A stretch of DNA of 64,000 nucleotides, taken from Lysinibacillus sp. OF-1 (lineage in GTDB: Bacteria > Bacillota > Bacilli > Bacillales_A > Planococcaceae). How positions within the stretch are numbered: position 1 is the first letter of the stretch; every line of letters starts with the position of its first letter. The stretch covers positions 930,001-994,000 of the forward strand of contig NZ_CP102798.1 in NCBI RefSeq assembly GCF_028356935.1. Direction: 5' to 3'. This document shows positions 9,189 through 17,352 of this stretch, piece after piece. Both the position numbers and the translations under genes were made by a program. Below the pieces are notes generated by a model that saw only the letters and a program-made list of their open reading frames with translations, did not search any database and had not been told where the DNA came from.

Positions 9189-9236
9189 GAGAGGTGTCTT
9201 TATAGTTGAGGCACTTCTTTTTAATCTGTCATTTAG

Positions 9237-9440
9237 TTAAAATTCTTTATCCATTTGAGGTGAAGTACGATAAAAACGGAAATTGCCCGTTTCTATTCGT
9301 GCAAACGTATTTTCTTTAATACGATCATGACAAATTGTACACATATACGTATGAATTGGACGATTACGTAACTTCTTTGCTAAAGGCAGATTATCATCTA
9401 AATTATCAATCGTATCGCAAATAACGCATTTTACGCGCAT
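9237..9440 (-). CDS. YlaI-like zinc-ribbon protein (DUF2197)
   Basis: A 67-residue protein with two CxxC pairs, CVICD near residue 5 and CTICHDRI near residue 34, a likely zinc ribbon. It matches the DUF2197/YlaI family in length and in the HTYMCTICHDRI motif, and lies in the yla region as in B. subtilis. AGGAGGG stands 6 bp before the ATG and overlaps the stop of the upstream gene, so the two form a tight operon. The function of the family is unknown. Confidence 0.8.
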   Translation of the reverse strand: MRVKCVICDTIDNLDDNLPLAKKLRNRPIHTYMCTICHDRIKENTFARIETGNFRFYRTSPQMDKEF

Positions 9441-9451
9441 TGCATTCCCTC

Positions 9452-9952
9452 CTATTCAGCGCGAATGGCTGATATGTTTTTAATAGGATTGTCAATATTT
9501 GAACCATCTTTTAATAATACATGGATTGGGCCATCTTCTAAAAGAGGCTTGCCGTCTTGGCTATATTTTAATATTAGTGTTGAAGCTTCTTCAATTGTGA
9601 ATGGGAATTCTTGTCCATCTTTGCATTCTAAAACGATTTTTGTCGCTTCAGGTTTAATTTCAGCATTCTTCAAGAAATGACTTAATTGGATACCAAAAGT
9701 ACCTGTTTCCATTCCTTTACGGTCAAATTTACGCTCTGATTTTAATGTAGGTGGGAATGTGGCCCCCTCCATAATTTCACGAGACCAGTGAGCACCAACC
9801 TCACGCATATATTTGATGTCAGAATCTTCCTCAATGTTTTGTGTCGTAAAGTAAGTGTTTAAATCTAATTTACGATCGTCGAATATCCATACAGTGGGAT
9901 CTAATGTTAGTTGGTATGAGACGGCACCTGTAATAGGAATTATTGTTTCCAT
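9452..9952 (-). CDS. Conserved Bacillaceae protein of unknown function (YlaL-like position)
   Basis: A 166-residue soluble protein opening METIIPITGAVSYQLTLDPT and continuing VWIFDDRKLDL; near the end is GPIHVLLKDGSN. It resembles a family found beside ylaN/ylaI in bacilli, sometimes labelled peptidyl-prolyl isomerase in annotations; no isomerase motif is visible and I do not assert that activity. ATG at 9952 is chosen because AAGGAGGA lies 8 bp upstream; an in-frame ATG at 9985 has none. It is first gene of a two-gene minus-strand operon with the ylaI-like gene. Confidence 0.7.
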   Translation of the reverse strand: METIIPITGAVSYQLTLDPTVWIFDDRKLDLNTYFTTQNIEEDSDIKYMREVGAHWSREIMEGATFPPTLKSERKFDRKGMETGTFGIQLSHFLKNAEIKPEATKIVLECKDGQEFPFTIEEASTLILKYSQDGKPLLEDGPIHVLLKDGSNIDNPIKNISAIRAE

Positions 9953-10134
9953 AATAGAAATCCTCCTTAAATCTTGTATATCCATGACATAGTATAACGC
10001 TAATGCCTAGAGATAATAAAGAAATATAAACCGAATTCTCTATTTTCCAATGAAGACACTTGCATTTTTAACGACTAGAAGATAAACTTTATTAAGATAG
10101 AATCGAAGAAATATCAGATAATGGGGGCGTCCTC

Positions 10135-10416
10135 ATGGATACGAAATCACAAACTTCTTTTCAAGAGAAGGCTTTGGAGCTATTAGTTGCTGATGCAGAC
10201 AAGATTGCTCGCCTTATTCGAGTACAAATGGATCATTTAACAATGCCACAATGCCCTTTATATGAGGAAGTATTAGATACACAAATGTTCGGCCTATCAC
10301 GTGAAATCGATTTTGCTGTGAAGCTTGGACTGATTGAACGTGATAAAGGCAAAGAAATTCTCGATTCACTCGAGAAGGAACTGTCTGTGTTGCACGACGC
10401 GTATACAGACAAATAA
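10135..10416 (+). CDS. ylaN: YlaN family protein (UPF0358)
   Basis: A 93-residue helical protein matching Yla[21 protein letters not shown] near the N-terminus, [28 protein letters not shown] in the middle. YlaN is essential in iron-poor conditions in B. subtilis and binds Fe(II) and the regulator Fur; that is family knowledge. The start is ATG at 10135 behind GGGGGCGTCCTC, a weak site. It lies directly upstream of ftsW as in B. subtilis, but a terminator separates the two. Confidence 0.92.
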   Translation: MDTKSQTSFQEKALELLVADADKIARLIRVQMDHLTMPQCPLYEEVLDTQMFGLSREIDFAVKLGLIERDKGKEILDSLEKELSVLHDAYTDK

Positions 10417-10417
10417 A

Positions 10418-10458
10418 AAGAAAAACTCAAACGCTTCTTTGCGCTTTGAGTTTTTTTA
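10418..10458 (+). terminator. Rho-independent terminator of ylaN
   Basis: Stem AAACTCAAA-CGC with GCGCTTTGAGTTT (one bulge), followed by a T run, between ylaN and ftsW. Confidence 0.85.
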
Positions 10459-10476
10459 CTAGAACGAGGTTTTCTA

Positions 10477-11658
10477 ATGAGACAATACTTAAAAAGATAT
10501 GCACAAAATTTTGATTACCCCTTATTTTTTACGGTCCTATTATTAAGTTTATTTGGGTTAATAATGATTTACAGTTCAAGTATGATGGTAGCGATTGCGC
10601 AAAAAGAGCAAGCACCTGATTTTTTTTATCAAAAACAAGTTACCAATTTATTGGTGGCATTTATTGGTTTTATAGTGGCAGCCTTTTTCCCCTACAAGCA
10701 TTATGCGAATAAGAACATTATGTTATTACTAACGATCGTACTAGCGGTGTTATTCACATGGTTAAAATTGTTTGGTCACGGGGCAGATCAAGTAGGCTCT
10801 CAGAGTTGGATTGCTATTCCAGGATTAGGGAATTTTCAACCTTCGGAATATGCGAAACTATTTATTATTTTATATTTTGCAGCTGCTTTTTATAGAAAAG
10901 CGCAAAAACATACGTTTGAAAAGCTACAACCAACTGAAATTTTTTATCCCATTTTCCTATGGATTTTAGTGGTTGCTGGGGTAGCTTTCGAAACAGACTT
11001 AGGAGCAGTTATTATTCTGTGTGGAATAGCTGTATCTGTAGTAGCTTCAAGTGGCATTCCCTTTAAAACATTTTGGAAGTTCTTTGGTGTATTAGTAGCC
11101 TTCGGTGCAGCAATCCTTGGTATCCTTTTGCTATTCAAGGGGGAACTACTAACTGATAACCGTAAAGGACGGATTCTATCTTATTTAAATCCGTTTGAAT
11201 ATGAGAGTGGTAGTGGTCACCAAGTGGTGAATAGTTATTATGCCATTGGCGGAGGTGGCTTAGAAGGACGTGGTCTTGGTCAATCGATTCAAAAATTAGG
11301 GTACTTACCTGAACCACAAACAGATTTTATAATGGCGATTATAATGGAGGAATTGGGAATATGGGGAGTTTTAATTGTCTTAGGTGGTTTAGGATTTATT
11401 GTATATAAAGGTTTTTCCATTGCATTACGAACAAAAGATCCGTTGGCACGCATGATTGCAGCTGGTATTGCGAGTTGGATAGGCTGGCAATCGTTTATTA
11501 ATCTTGGGGGGATAACCGGGTTAATCCCGTTAACCGGTGTAACGTTACCTTTTATAAGCTATGGCGGTACATCTATAATCATTCTATCTTTAGCGATGGG
11601 AATATTAATCAATGTTTCTATGTTTGAAAAGGTAGAGAGGAAAAAAACACAATCATAA
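10477..11658 (+). CDS. ftsW: Peptidoglycan glycosyltransferase FtsW (SEDS family)
   Basis: A 393-residue SEDS-family polytopic membrane protein with about ten TM helices. Signature segments are QSWIAIPGLGNFQPSEYAKL, the periplasmic-loop motif GRGLGQSIQKLGYLPEPQTDFI and the C-terminal GVTLPFISYGGTS. FtsW polymerises lipid II at the septum with a class B PBP. Its location between ylaN and pyc matches the vegetative ftsW (ylaO) of B. subtilis. The second SEDS gene at 52443 is therefore the spoVE counterpart. Confidence 0.95.
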   Translation: MRQYLKRYAQNFDYPLFFTVLLLSLFGLIMIYSSSMMVAIAQKEQAPDFFYQKQVTNLLVAFIGFIVAAFFPYKHYANKNIMLLLTIVLAVLFTWLKLFGHGADQVGSQSWIAIPGLGNFQPSEYAKLFIILYFAAAFYRKAQKHTFEKLQPTEIFYPIFLWILVVAGVAFETDLGAVIILCGIAVSVVASSGIPFKTFWKFFGVLVAFGAAILGILLLFKGELLTDNRKGRILSYLNPFEYESGSGHQVVNSYYAIGGGGLEGRGLGQSIQKLGYLPEPQTDFIMAIIMEELGIWGVLIVLGGLGFIVYKGFSIALRTKDPLARMIAAGIASWIGWQSFINLGGITGLIPLTGVTLPFISYGGTSIIILSLAMGILINVSMFEKVERKKTQS

Positions 11659-11670
11659 AGGGGGATATCT

Positions 11671-14600
11671 ATGGAATCAATCAACAAAATTCTCGTAGCC
11701 AATCGAGGAGAAATTGCAATTCGTATTTTCCGTGCCTGTACGGAGCTGAATATCCAAACCGTTGCCATCTATTCAAGGGAAGATAGTGGTGCCTTTCATC
11801 GCTTTAAAGCAGATGAAGCTTATTTAGTGGGAGCTGGCAAGAAACCAATTGATGCCTATTTAGATATTGAGGGTATTATTGCCATCGCAAAAGATGCAGA
11901 TGTTGATGCGATTCATCCAGGGTATGGTTTTTTATCAGAAAACGTGGAATTTGCACGTCGCTGTGAAGAAGAGGGGATTGTCTTTATTGGACCAACTTCT
12001 CAGCATTTAGATATGTTTGGGGATAAGGTCAAAGCACGTTCGCAAGCTATTGCGGCTGAGATTCCTGTTATTCCTGGTACAGATGGTCCTGTAGCCGATC
12101 TAGCAGAGGTAGAGGCATTTGCTAACGATTATGGCTTTCCAGTTATGATTAAAGCGGCACTTGGCGGTGGTGGGCGTGGGATGCGTCTTGTGCATACACC
12201 AGCGGAGCTTGCTTCTTCTTATGAAAGGGCAAAATCAGAGGCAAAGGCTGCTTTTGGATCTGATGAGGTGTATGTTGAAAAGGCCATCATCAAACCAAAA
12301 CATATTGAAGTACAAATTATTGGCGATCAGCAGGGCAATATTGTGCATTTATATGAACGTGATTGCTCGATTCAACGTCGTCATCAAAAAGTGGTTGAGA
12401 TTGCGCCATCCCATTCGATTTCACAAGAGTTAAGAAATCGTATTTGTGATGCTGCGGTGAAATTAATGAAGAATGTCTCGTACATAAATGCAGGGACAGT
12501 GGAATTTTTAGTTGCAGGAGAAGATTTTTATTTCATCGAGGTGAACCCTCGCATTCAAGTAGAACATACGATTACAGAAATGATTACAGGTGTCGATATT
12601 GTCCATGCCCAAATTAAGGTGGCAGCAGGCTATGGTCTACACAGTGAAGAAATTCATATGCCGAAGCAAGAGGATATGCCAATGATTGGCTATGCTATTC
12701 AGGCTCGTGTGACAACGGAAGACCCTGCTAATGACTTTATGCCGGATACAGGAAAATTAATGGTTTACCGTTCAAGTGGCGGTTTCGGTGTGCGTTTAGA
12801 TGCAGGGAATGGATTCCAAGGTGCTGTCGTTACACCATACTATGATTCTTTACTAGTGAAAATCTCAACATCAGGCATGAACTTTAAAGAAGCTGCTGCG
12901 AAAATGGATCGTAATTTAAAAGAATTCCGTATTCGTGGTGTTAAAACGAATATCCCGTTTTTAAATAATGTCGTCACACATGAAAAATTTTTATCAGGTG
13001 CTTTTGATACAAGCTTTATTGATACAACACCAGAGTTATTTGAATTCCCTGTTCGAAAGGACCGAGGAACTAAGCTGCTAAGCTATATTGGGAATGTTAC
13101 ATTAAACGGCTTCCCTGGAGTAGAGAAAAAATCTAAGCCCATTTTTGTGCGACCGAACATACCTAAAATCGATCCACTTATTGTGCCACCAGCAGGTACA
13201 AAGCAAATTTTAGACACACAAGGGGCAGATGGCTTAGTACAATGGATTTTAGCACAGGATGATGTACTGCTAACAGATACAACATTCCGTGATGCTCATC
13301 AATCCCTGCTCGCTACACGTGTTCGATCACAGGATATGTATCAAATTGCTGATGCAACAGCTCGTATGATGCATCAACTATTCTCGCTGGAAATGTGGGG
13401 TGGGGCAACATTTGATGTAGCCTATCGTTTCTTGAAAGAAGACCCGTGGGAGCGTTTAGCCAAACTACGTGAGCAAGTGCCAAATGTGTTATTCCAAATG
13501 TTATTGCGTGGAGCCAATGCTGTTGGTTATACGAACTATCCTGACAATTTAATCCGTGAATTTATCGCCGAATCGGCAGCATCAGGCATTGATGTCTTCC
13601 GCATTTTTGATAGCTTGAACTGGATTAAAGGCATGGAAGTAGCTATTGATGCAGCGCGTCAATCTGGAAAAATTGCGGAAGCGGCGGTTTGCTACACAGG
13701 AGATATTCTGGACGACAGTCGTGCCAAATATTCGGTGCAATATTATAAAGATATGGCGAAAGAGCTTGAAGCAGCAGGTGCCCATATTTTAGCGATTAAA
13801 GATATGGCTGGTTTATTGAAGCCAGAAGCAGCTTATCGTTTAATTTCCGAGTTAAAAGAGACGACAAGTCTGCCAATCCACTTGCATACACATGACACAA
13901 GTGGTAACGGGATTTATTTATATGCGAAAGCCATTGAAGCAGGAGTAGATATCATTGATACAGCTCTTGGCTCTATGGCTGGCTTAACATCTCAGCCAAG
14001 TGCAAACTCTTTGTACTATGCGATGAAGGGCGGTAAACGCGAGGTACGTGCGGATATAGATGCTTTAGAGAAATTATCGTACTACTGGGAAGATGTACGT
14101 AAATACTATAAAGATTTTGAAAGTGGTATGATCAGCCCACATTCTGAAATTTATGTGCATGAGATGCCTGGTGGACAATATAGTAACTTACAGCAGCAAG
14201 CAAAAGCAGTGGGTCTTGGCGATCGTTGGGAAGAAGTAAAACATATGTATTCCCGTGTAAATCTACTATTTGGTGATATTGTTAAAGTAACACCATCTTC
14301 CAAAGTGGTAGGCGACATGGCACTTTTCATGGTGCAAAATGATTTAGATGAAAACACAGTGCTAACTCGAGGGCAAACGATTGATTTCCCAGATTCTGTT
14401 ATTGAATTCTTCCAAGGCTATCTTGGACAGCCACATGGCGGATTCCCAGAGGCACTACAGCAGGTTGTGCTCAAAGACCGCCAAGCAATTACAGTTCGTC
14501 CAGGAGAGTTATTAGAGCCTATTCAGTTTGAACAATTAGAGACTGTACTGGAGGATAAGTTAAATCGTCCTGTTACGAAAAAGGATGTATTAGCCTATGC

Positions 14601-15105
14601 ACTCTATCCAAAAGTCTTTGAAGAGTATGCGAAAACGGAAGAATCCTTTGGCAATATTTCGGTTCTAGACACACCTACATTCCTATATGGCTTAAAGCTA
14701 GGGGAAATTATTGAAGTCGAAATCGAAAAAGGAAAAACGTTAATTATTAAACTTGTTTCCATTGGTGAACCTCAGCACAATGGGACGCGTGTTCTGTACT
14801 TCGAGTTAAACGGACAATCTCGTGAATTGGTTATTCAAGATATGACCGTAGAGGTAGATGGTAATCTAGCTTTAAAAGCAGATCCAAGCAATCCAAATCA
14901 AATTGGTGCTACAATGCCAGGTACTGTGTTAAAAGTCGTTGTTTCCAAAGGTAGTCCAGTTAAACGCGGTGACCACCTATTAATCACAGAAGCAATGAAA
15001 ATGGAAACAACCGTTCAAGCACCGAAAGACGGCGTTGTGAAAGAGGTTTATGCAAGTGCAGGGGATGCCATTTCAACAGGGGATTTATTGATTGAAATTG
15101 AATAA
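11671..15105 (+). CDS. pyc: Pyruvate carboxylase
   Basis: A 1144-residue single-chain biotin enzyme of standard length. Residues 1-450 are the biotin carboxylase domain with ATP-grasp loop GGGGRGMR (near 168-175) and EVNPRIQVEHT. Residues about 530-1000 form the carboxyltransferase TIM barrel (LLTDTTFRDAHQSL, MEMWGGATFDVA-like segment). The C-terminal biotinyl domain carries EAMKMETTVQAP with the biotinylated Lys near 1110. It makes oxaloacetate from pyruvate, bicarbonate and ATP. ATG follows AAAGGGGGATATCT. It sits 12 bp behind ftsW and ends in a strong terminator. Confidence 0.98.
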   Translation: MESINKILVANRGEIAIRIFRACTELNIQTVAIYSREDSGAFHRFKADEAYLVGAGKKPIDAYLDIEGIIAIAKDADVDAIHPGYGFLSENVEFARRCEEEGIVFIGPTSQHLDMFGDKVKARSQAIAAEIPVIPGTDGPVADLAEVEAFANDYGFPVMIKAALGGGGRGMRLVHTPAELASSYERAKSEAKAAFGSDEVYVEKAIIKPKHIEVQIIGDQQGNIVHLYERDCSIQRRHQKVVEIAPSHSISQELRNRICDAAVKLMKNVSYINAGTVEFLVAGEDFYFIEVNPRIQVEHTITEMITGVDIVHAQIKVAAGYGLHSEEIHMPKQEDMPMIGYAIQARVTTEDPANDFMPDTGKLMVYRSSGGFGVRLDAGNGFQGAVVTPYYDSLLVKISTSGMNFKEAAAKMDRNLKEFRIRGVKTNIPFLNNVVTHEKFLSGAFDTSFIDTTPELFEFPVRKDRGTKLLSYIGNVTLNGFPGVEKKSKPIFVRPNIPKIDPLIVPPAGTKQILDTQGADGLVQWILAQDDVLLTDTTFRDAHQSLLATRVRSQDMYQIADATARMMHQLFSLEMWGGATFDVAYRFLKEDPWERLAKLREQVPNVLFQMLLRGANAVGYTNYPDNLIREFIAESAASGIDVFRIFDSLNWIKGMEVAIDAARQSGKIAEAAVCYTGDILDDSRAKYSVQYYKDMAKELEAAGAHILAIKDMAGLLKPEAAYRLISELKETTSLPIHLHTHDTSGNGIYLYAKAIEAGVDIIDTALGSMAGLTSQPSANSLYYAMKGGKREVRADIDALEKLSYYWEDVRKYYKDFESGMISPHSEIYVHEMPGGQYSNLQQQAKAVGLGDRWEEVKHMYSRVNLLFGDIVKVTPSSKVVGDMALFMVQNDLDENTVLTRGQTIDFPDSVIEFFQGYLGQPHGGFPEALQQVVLKDRQAITVRPGELLEPIQFEQLETVLEDKLNRPVTKKDVLAYALYPKVFEEYAKTEESFGNISVLDTPTFLYGLKLGEIIEVEIEKGKTLIIKLVSIGEPQHNGTRVLYFELNGQSRELVIQDMTVEVDGNLALKADPSNPNQIGATMPGTVLKVVVSKGSPVKRGDHLLITEAMKMETTVQAPKDGVVKEVYASAGDAISTGDLLIEIE

Positions 15106-15111
15106 ATAATC

Positions 15112-15161
15112 ATGAAAAAGGTTATGAGATGCTATTTGAGCATCTACATAACCTTTTTCAT
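15112..15161. terminator. Rho-independent terminator of pyc
   Basis: A long stem pairs ATGAAAAAGGTTATG-(A)-GATGC with GCATC-(TA)-CATAACCTTTTTCAT around loop TATTTGA. Confidence 0.9.
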
Positions 15162-15224
15162 TGTATTTAAATATTAAATCCTTTAAAATTTGATTAAGTA
15201 ATCAAAAAAATAATTAATTAATCA
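15161..15224 (+). promoter_or_regulatory. Promoter and operator of the TetR-type regulator
   Basis: A sigma-A-like promoter TTGTAT (15161-15166), 17-bp spacer, TAAAAT (15184-15189). Immediately downstream, over the expected transcription start, is a perfect palindrome TTTGATTA-AG-TAATCAAA (15189-15206), followed by a related half-site repeat TAATTAATTAATCA (15211-15224). The arrangement fits autorepression by the TetR protein encoded next. Binding is inferred. Confidence 0.65.
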
Positions 15225-15236
15225 GAAGGAGGATCT

Positions 15237-15857
15237 ATGGATAGCCATAAAAACACGTTTATTCAGGAAGCTAGAAAGCAACAAATTATTGCAGCAACTA
15301 TAACGACGCTAGATGATATTGGTTATATCAAGGCAAGTTTAGCACAAATTGCTAAACGGGCTACTATCAGTACAGCATTAATTTCATACCATTTTGCAGA
15401 TCGTCAAGATTTGATCGACCAAAGCCTGCAAGCGTTACTTGAACAATCCGCAACATTTATTTTGACAAAAACATATGCTGCCGATGATCCAGCTACACAA
15501 TTGGCAAATTTCATAGAGGCAAGTATTGCTTATCAAGCGACACATCCGAAGGAGAATGCGGCATTATTAGAAATTATATTCAATGCTCGTACAGCTGAGG
15601 ATGTTCCTTATTATAAAATTTCGGATGATGGTGAAGATCCTTTATTGAAGGCTTTATGTAAAATATTAGAGGATGGTAAAGAACAGGGGACATTTACTGT
15701 TGACTCTGTCCAGGTGATGGCAAAAGTGATTCAAGGTGCTATTGGTGAATATATGCTAATAGGGGGACCGATTTCGGTTGAGGCAGAGGAATATAGTCAA
15801 GAAGTAATTAAGATTATGTGGACAGCAATGAAAGTAGAGGGACATAAAAATGCTTAA
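15237..15857 (+). CDS. TetR/AcrR family transcriptional regulator
   Basis: A 206-residue regulator. The N-terminal helix-turn-helix is clear: RKQQIIAATITTLDDIGY, then ASLAQIAKRATISTALISYHF (about residues 30-50), the usual TetR_N pattern. The C-terminal ligand domain is of unknown specificity. ATG at 15237 follows AGAAGGAGGATCT. It overlaps the small membrane protein gene by 8 bp, so the two are cotranscribed and possibly cotranslated. The palindrome over its own promoter suggests autoregulation. Its other targets are not visible here. Confidence 0.92.
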   Translation: MDSHKNTFIQEARKQQIIAATITTLDDIGYIKASLAQIAKRATISTALISYHFADRQDLIDQSLQALLEQSATFILTKTYAADDPATQLANFIEASIAYQATHPKENAALLEIIFNARTAEDVPYYKISDDGEDPLLKALCKILEDGKEQGTFTVDSVQVMAKVIQGAIGEYMLIGGPISVEAEEYSQEVIKIMWTAMKVEGHKNA

Positions 15858-16038
15858 AGCACTATTTAATTGGATGTTTGTCATTGGTTTAATTCTATTA
15901 GGAGGTCGTCTTGTAACGGTTATTTGTCGATATTTCGATATTCCTTTTACAACATTTTTTAAAGACTATGCGCTAGTATCTATGATTATTTTAATTGTAG
16001 GAATTATAGGAACGGAGACCTTGAAGAAACAAAAATAA
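15850..16038 (+). CDS. Small two-TM membrane protein coupled to the TetR gene
   Basis: A 62-residue hydrophobic protein with two likely TM helices (about residues 5-25 and 38-55) and a charged linker around RYFDIPFTTFFKDYA. The ATG lies inside the end of the TetR gene, giving an 8-bp overlap. I do not recognise a family. By context it could be a partner or target of the TetR regulator, for example part of a stress or efflux response; that is inference. A terminator follows. Confidence 0.6.
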   Translation: MLKALFNWMFVIGLILLGGRLVTVICRYFDIPFTTFFKDYALVSMIILIVGIIGTETLKKQK

Positions 16039-16047
16039 GAATCATAG

Positions 16048-16087
16048 AAAAAAGATTCGTCACATAATAGGTGGCGAATCTTTTTTG
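16048..16087. terminator. Bidirectional Rho-independent terminator
   Basis: Stem AAAAAAGATTCGTCAC with GTGGCGAATCTTTTTT (one G-T pair), loop ATAATAG, between the convergent tetR unit and ctaA. Confidence 0.85.
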
Positions 16088-16092
16088 ATAGC

Positions 16093-17016
16093 CTATTTCT
16101 TTTTTTCATTATAATTACTACGAGCAACTAACATGATCATGTAGCATAATAGACCGAATAAAAGGGAAATGAATAATGAATGCAGTAAAGCGACTGTTAA
16201 ATTCAGTCTAGTGAGGACTACTAACATACCAGCAACCACTTGTAAAACTACTATAGTAAAGGCAATAACCCATCCATAGTAAATAACACGTTGATTTTTA
16301 TATTCTTTCACAGCGTGCCAAGTTATGTATGCAATCCAAATGAAAATAATAAGAACAGCTAGTCGATGTCCCATTTGCACCCACTCGTACATGTTATTCG
16401 GTAGTGCGAAAGGTGTTTCATTATAGCAAAATGGCCAGTCAGGACAAATTAAGCTCGAATCTGTATGACGAACCAACGCCCCTGTATAAACAACTAAATA
16501 AGAATAAATTGTGACAGCAATTGTATGCCAACGTAACTTTTTACCAATAAATACGTTATCGGCATCAAATTTTCGATCGACCTCAAATACAATCATAGAA
16601 AGAAGAAGAACCGCAGCAAAGGAAATAAGAGAAATTCCAAAATGAAGTGCAAGGATGAAATCACCTTGTCCCCATAATACTTGAGCTGCTCCAATAAGAG
16701 CTTGCGCGATTAAGAAAAACATCGCTAAGAAACCTAATAGCTTTACTTCACGAATATGTCCGAGTTTACGCCATGTCCAAATGGTTAACACAAGAATTGA
16801 AATAGATACGACTCCAGTTACAAGACGATGTGAAAATTCAATCAGGACTTCTGGTGTAATCTCCTTTGGAATAAGAGATCCATTACAATCAGGCCAGTTT
16901 CGACCACAGCCTAAGCCACTATCTGTTTTGGTAACGAGAGCCCCACCTAGTAATATAAGGAGCATCCCTACTGTAGCGGCAACAGCAAACCACTTTAAAT
17001 ACCTGTTGTGTTGCAT
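16093..17016 (-). CDS. ctaA: Heme A synthase CtaA
   Basis: A 307-residue, eight-TM heme O hydroxylase that makes heme A for cytochrome oxidase. Family marks are GGALVTKTDSGLGCGRNWPDC near the N-terminus with the first Cys pair, EFSHRLVTG (heme-ligand His), a second TGALVRHTDSSLICPDWPFC loop with its Cys pair, and MGHRLAVL. ATG at 17016 is preferred because AGGTGA stands 7 to 8 bp upstream; a GTG at 17028 is itself part of that ribosome binding site. It is divergent from ctaB, as in B. subtilis. Confidence 0.95.
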   Translation of the reverse strand: MQHNRYLKWFAVAATVGMLLILLGGALVTKTDSGLGCGRNWPDCNGSLIPKEITPEVLIEFSHRLVTGVVSISILVLTIWTWRKLGHIREVKLLGFLAMFFLIAQALIGAAQVLWGQGDFILALHFGISLISFAAVLLLSMIVFEVDRKFDADNVFIGKKLRWHTIAVTIYSYLVVYTGALVRHTDSSLICPDWPFCYNETPFALPNNMYEWVQMGHRLAVLIIFIWIAYITWHAVKEYKNQRVIYYGWVIAFTIVVLQVVAGMLVVLTRLNLTVALLHSLFISLLFGLLCYMIMLVARSNYNEKKK

Positions 17017-17042
17017 AAAATGAGTCACCTACTTTATCTATC

Positions 17043-17104
17043 AACATTACAAGAGCGTAATGTTTCTGCTACTAGATAATATCGAAAATACGTATAAAAA
17101 ACAA
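17043..17104 (-). promoter_or_regulatory. ctaA promoter with leader inverted repeat
   Basis: On the minus strand TTGTTT (17099-17104), 17-bp spacer, TATTAT (17076-17081). In the 5' leader lies a perfect 8-bp inverted repeat AACATTAC-N6-GTAATGTT (17043-17064), positioned as an operator or an RNA hairpin just before the ribosome binding site. Confidence 0.55.
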
Positions 17105-17227
17105 CTTGTAAAGAGAAGGGAGTAATAGATGTCGAATCCATTTCACAAATTGTTCATAATTTCGTGCTTTAACCTTCACAATTCATTTTAGAAAATGTTT
17201 TACTATAGATATGTTGTTTTTATTTAT

Positions 17228-17286
17228 ATTTCTAGACAAAACTAATTTTTACAACTTCATCTAAATTTCACTTAATGTCTAGAAAT
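17228..17286. repeat. Inverted repeat in the ctaA-ctaB intergenic region
   Basis: ATTTCTAGACA (17228-17238) is exactly repeated in inverse orientation at 17276-17286, 37 bp apart. The arms bracket the region upstream of ctaB. The 336-bp ctaA-ctaB gap otherwise holds only the ctaA promoter and leader described separately and the ctaB ribosome binding site. No ORF is seen. Confidence 0.5.
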
Positions 17287-17352
17287 CAATCGCAAATTTC
17301 GCTATAGTTATTGTTAGCGGAATATGCTTACAAAAATGAAAGGAGAGGTATT

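Larger units (their letters stand above)
8491..9218 (-). mobile_element. Decayed IS1182-type insertion sequence
   Basis: About 0.73 kb with degenerate inverted ends: AGGTACTTCTCAGACTG near 8499-8515 against CAGTCTGAGAGGTGTCTT at 9183-9200. An 18-bp direct repeat, TATAGTTGAGGYACTTCT, occurs at 8491-8508 and 9201-9218 (17 of 18 identical). Inside each end is a long hairpin (8518-8558 and 9151-9188). Between them lie broken minus-strand transposase pieces. Intact members of the family are about 1.6 kb or more, so roughly half of the transposase has been lost. Exact ends are uncertain. Confidence 0.7.

Noticed and set aside
13380-13460. Possible frameshift in the pyc carboxyltransferase domain
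   Set aside because: The frame is continuous through all domains, and the protein has the usual length of about 1145 residues.
17017-17028. GTG at 17028 as the ctaA start
   Set aside because: The GTG is part of the AGGTGA that serves as ribosome binding site for the ATG at 17016.
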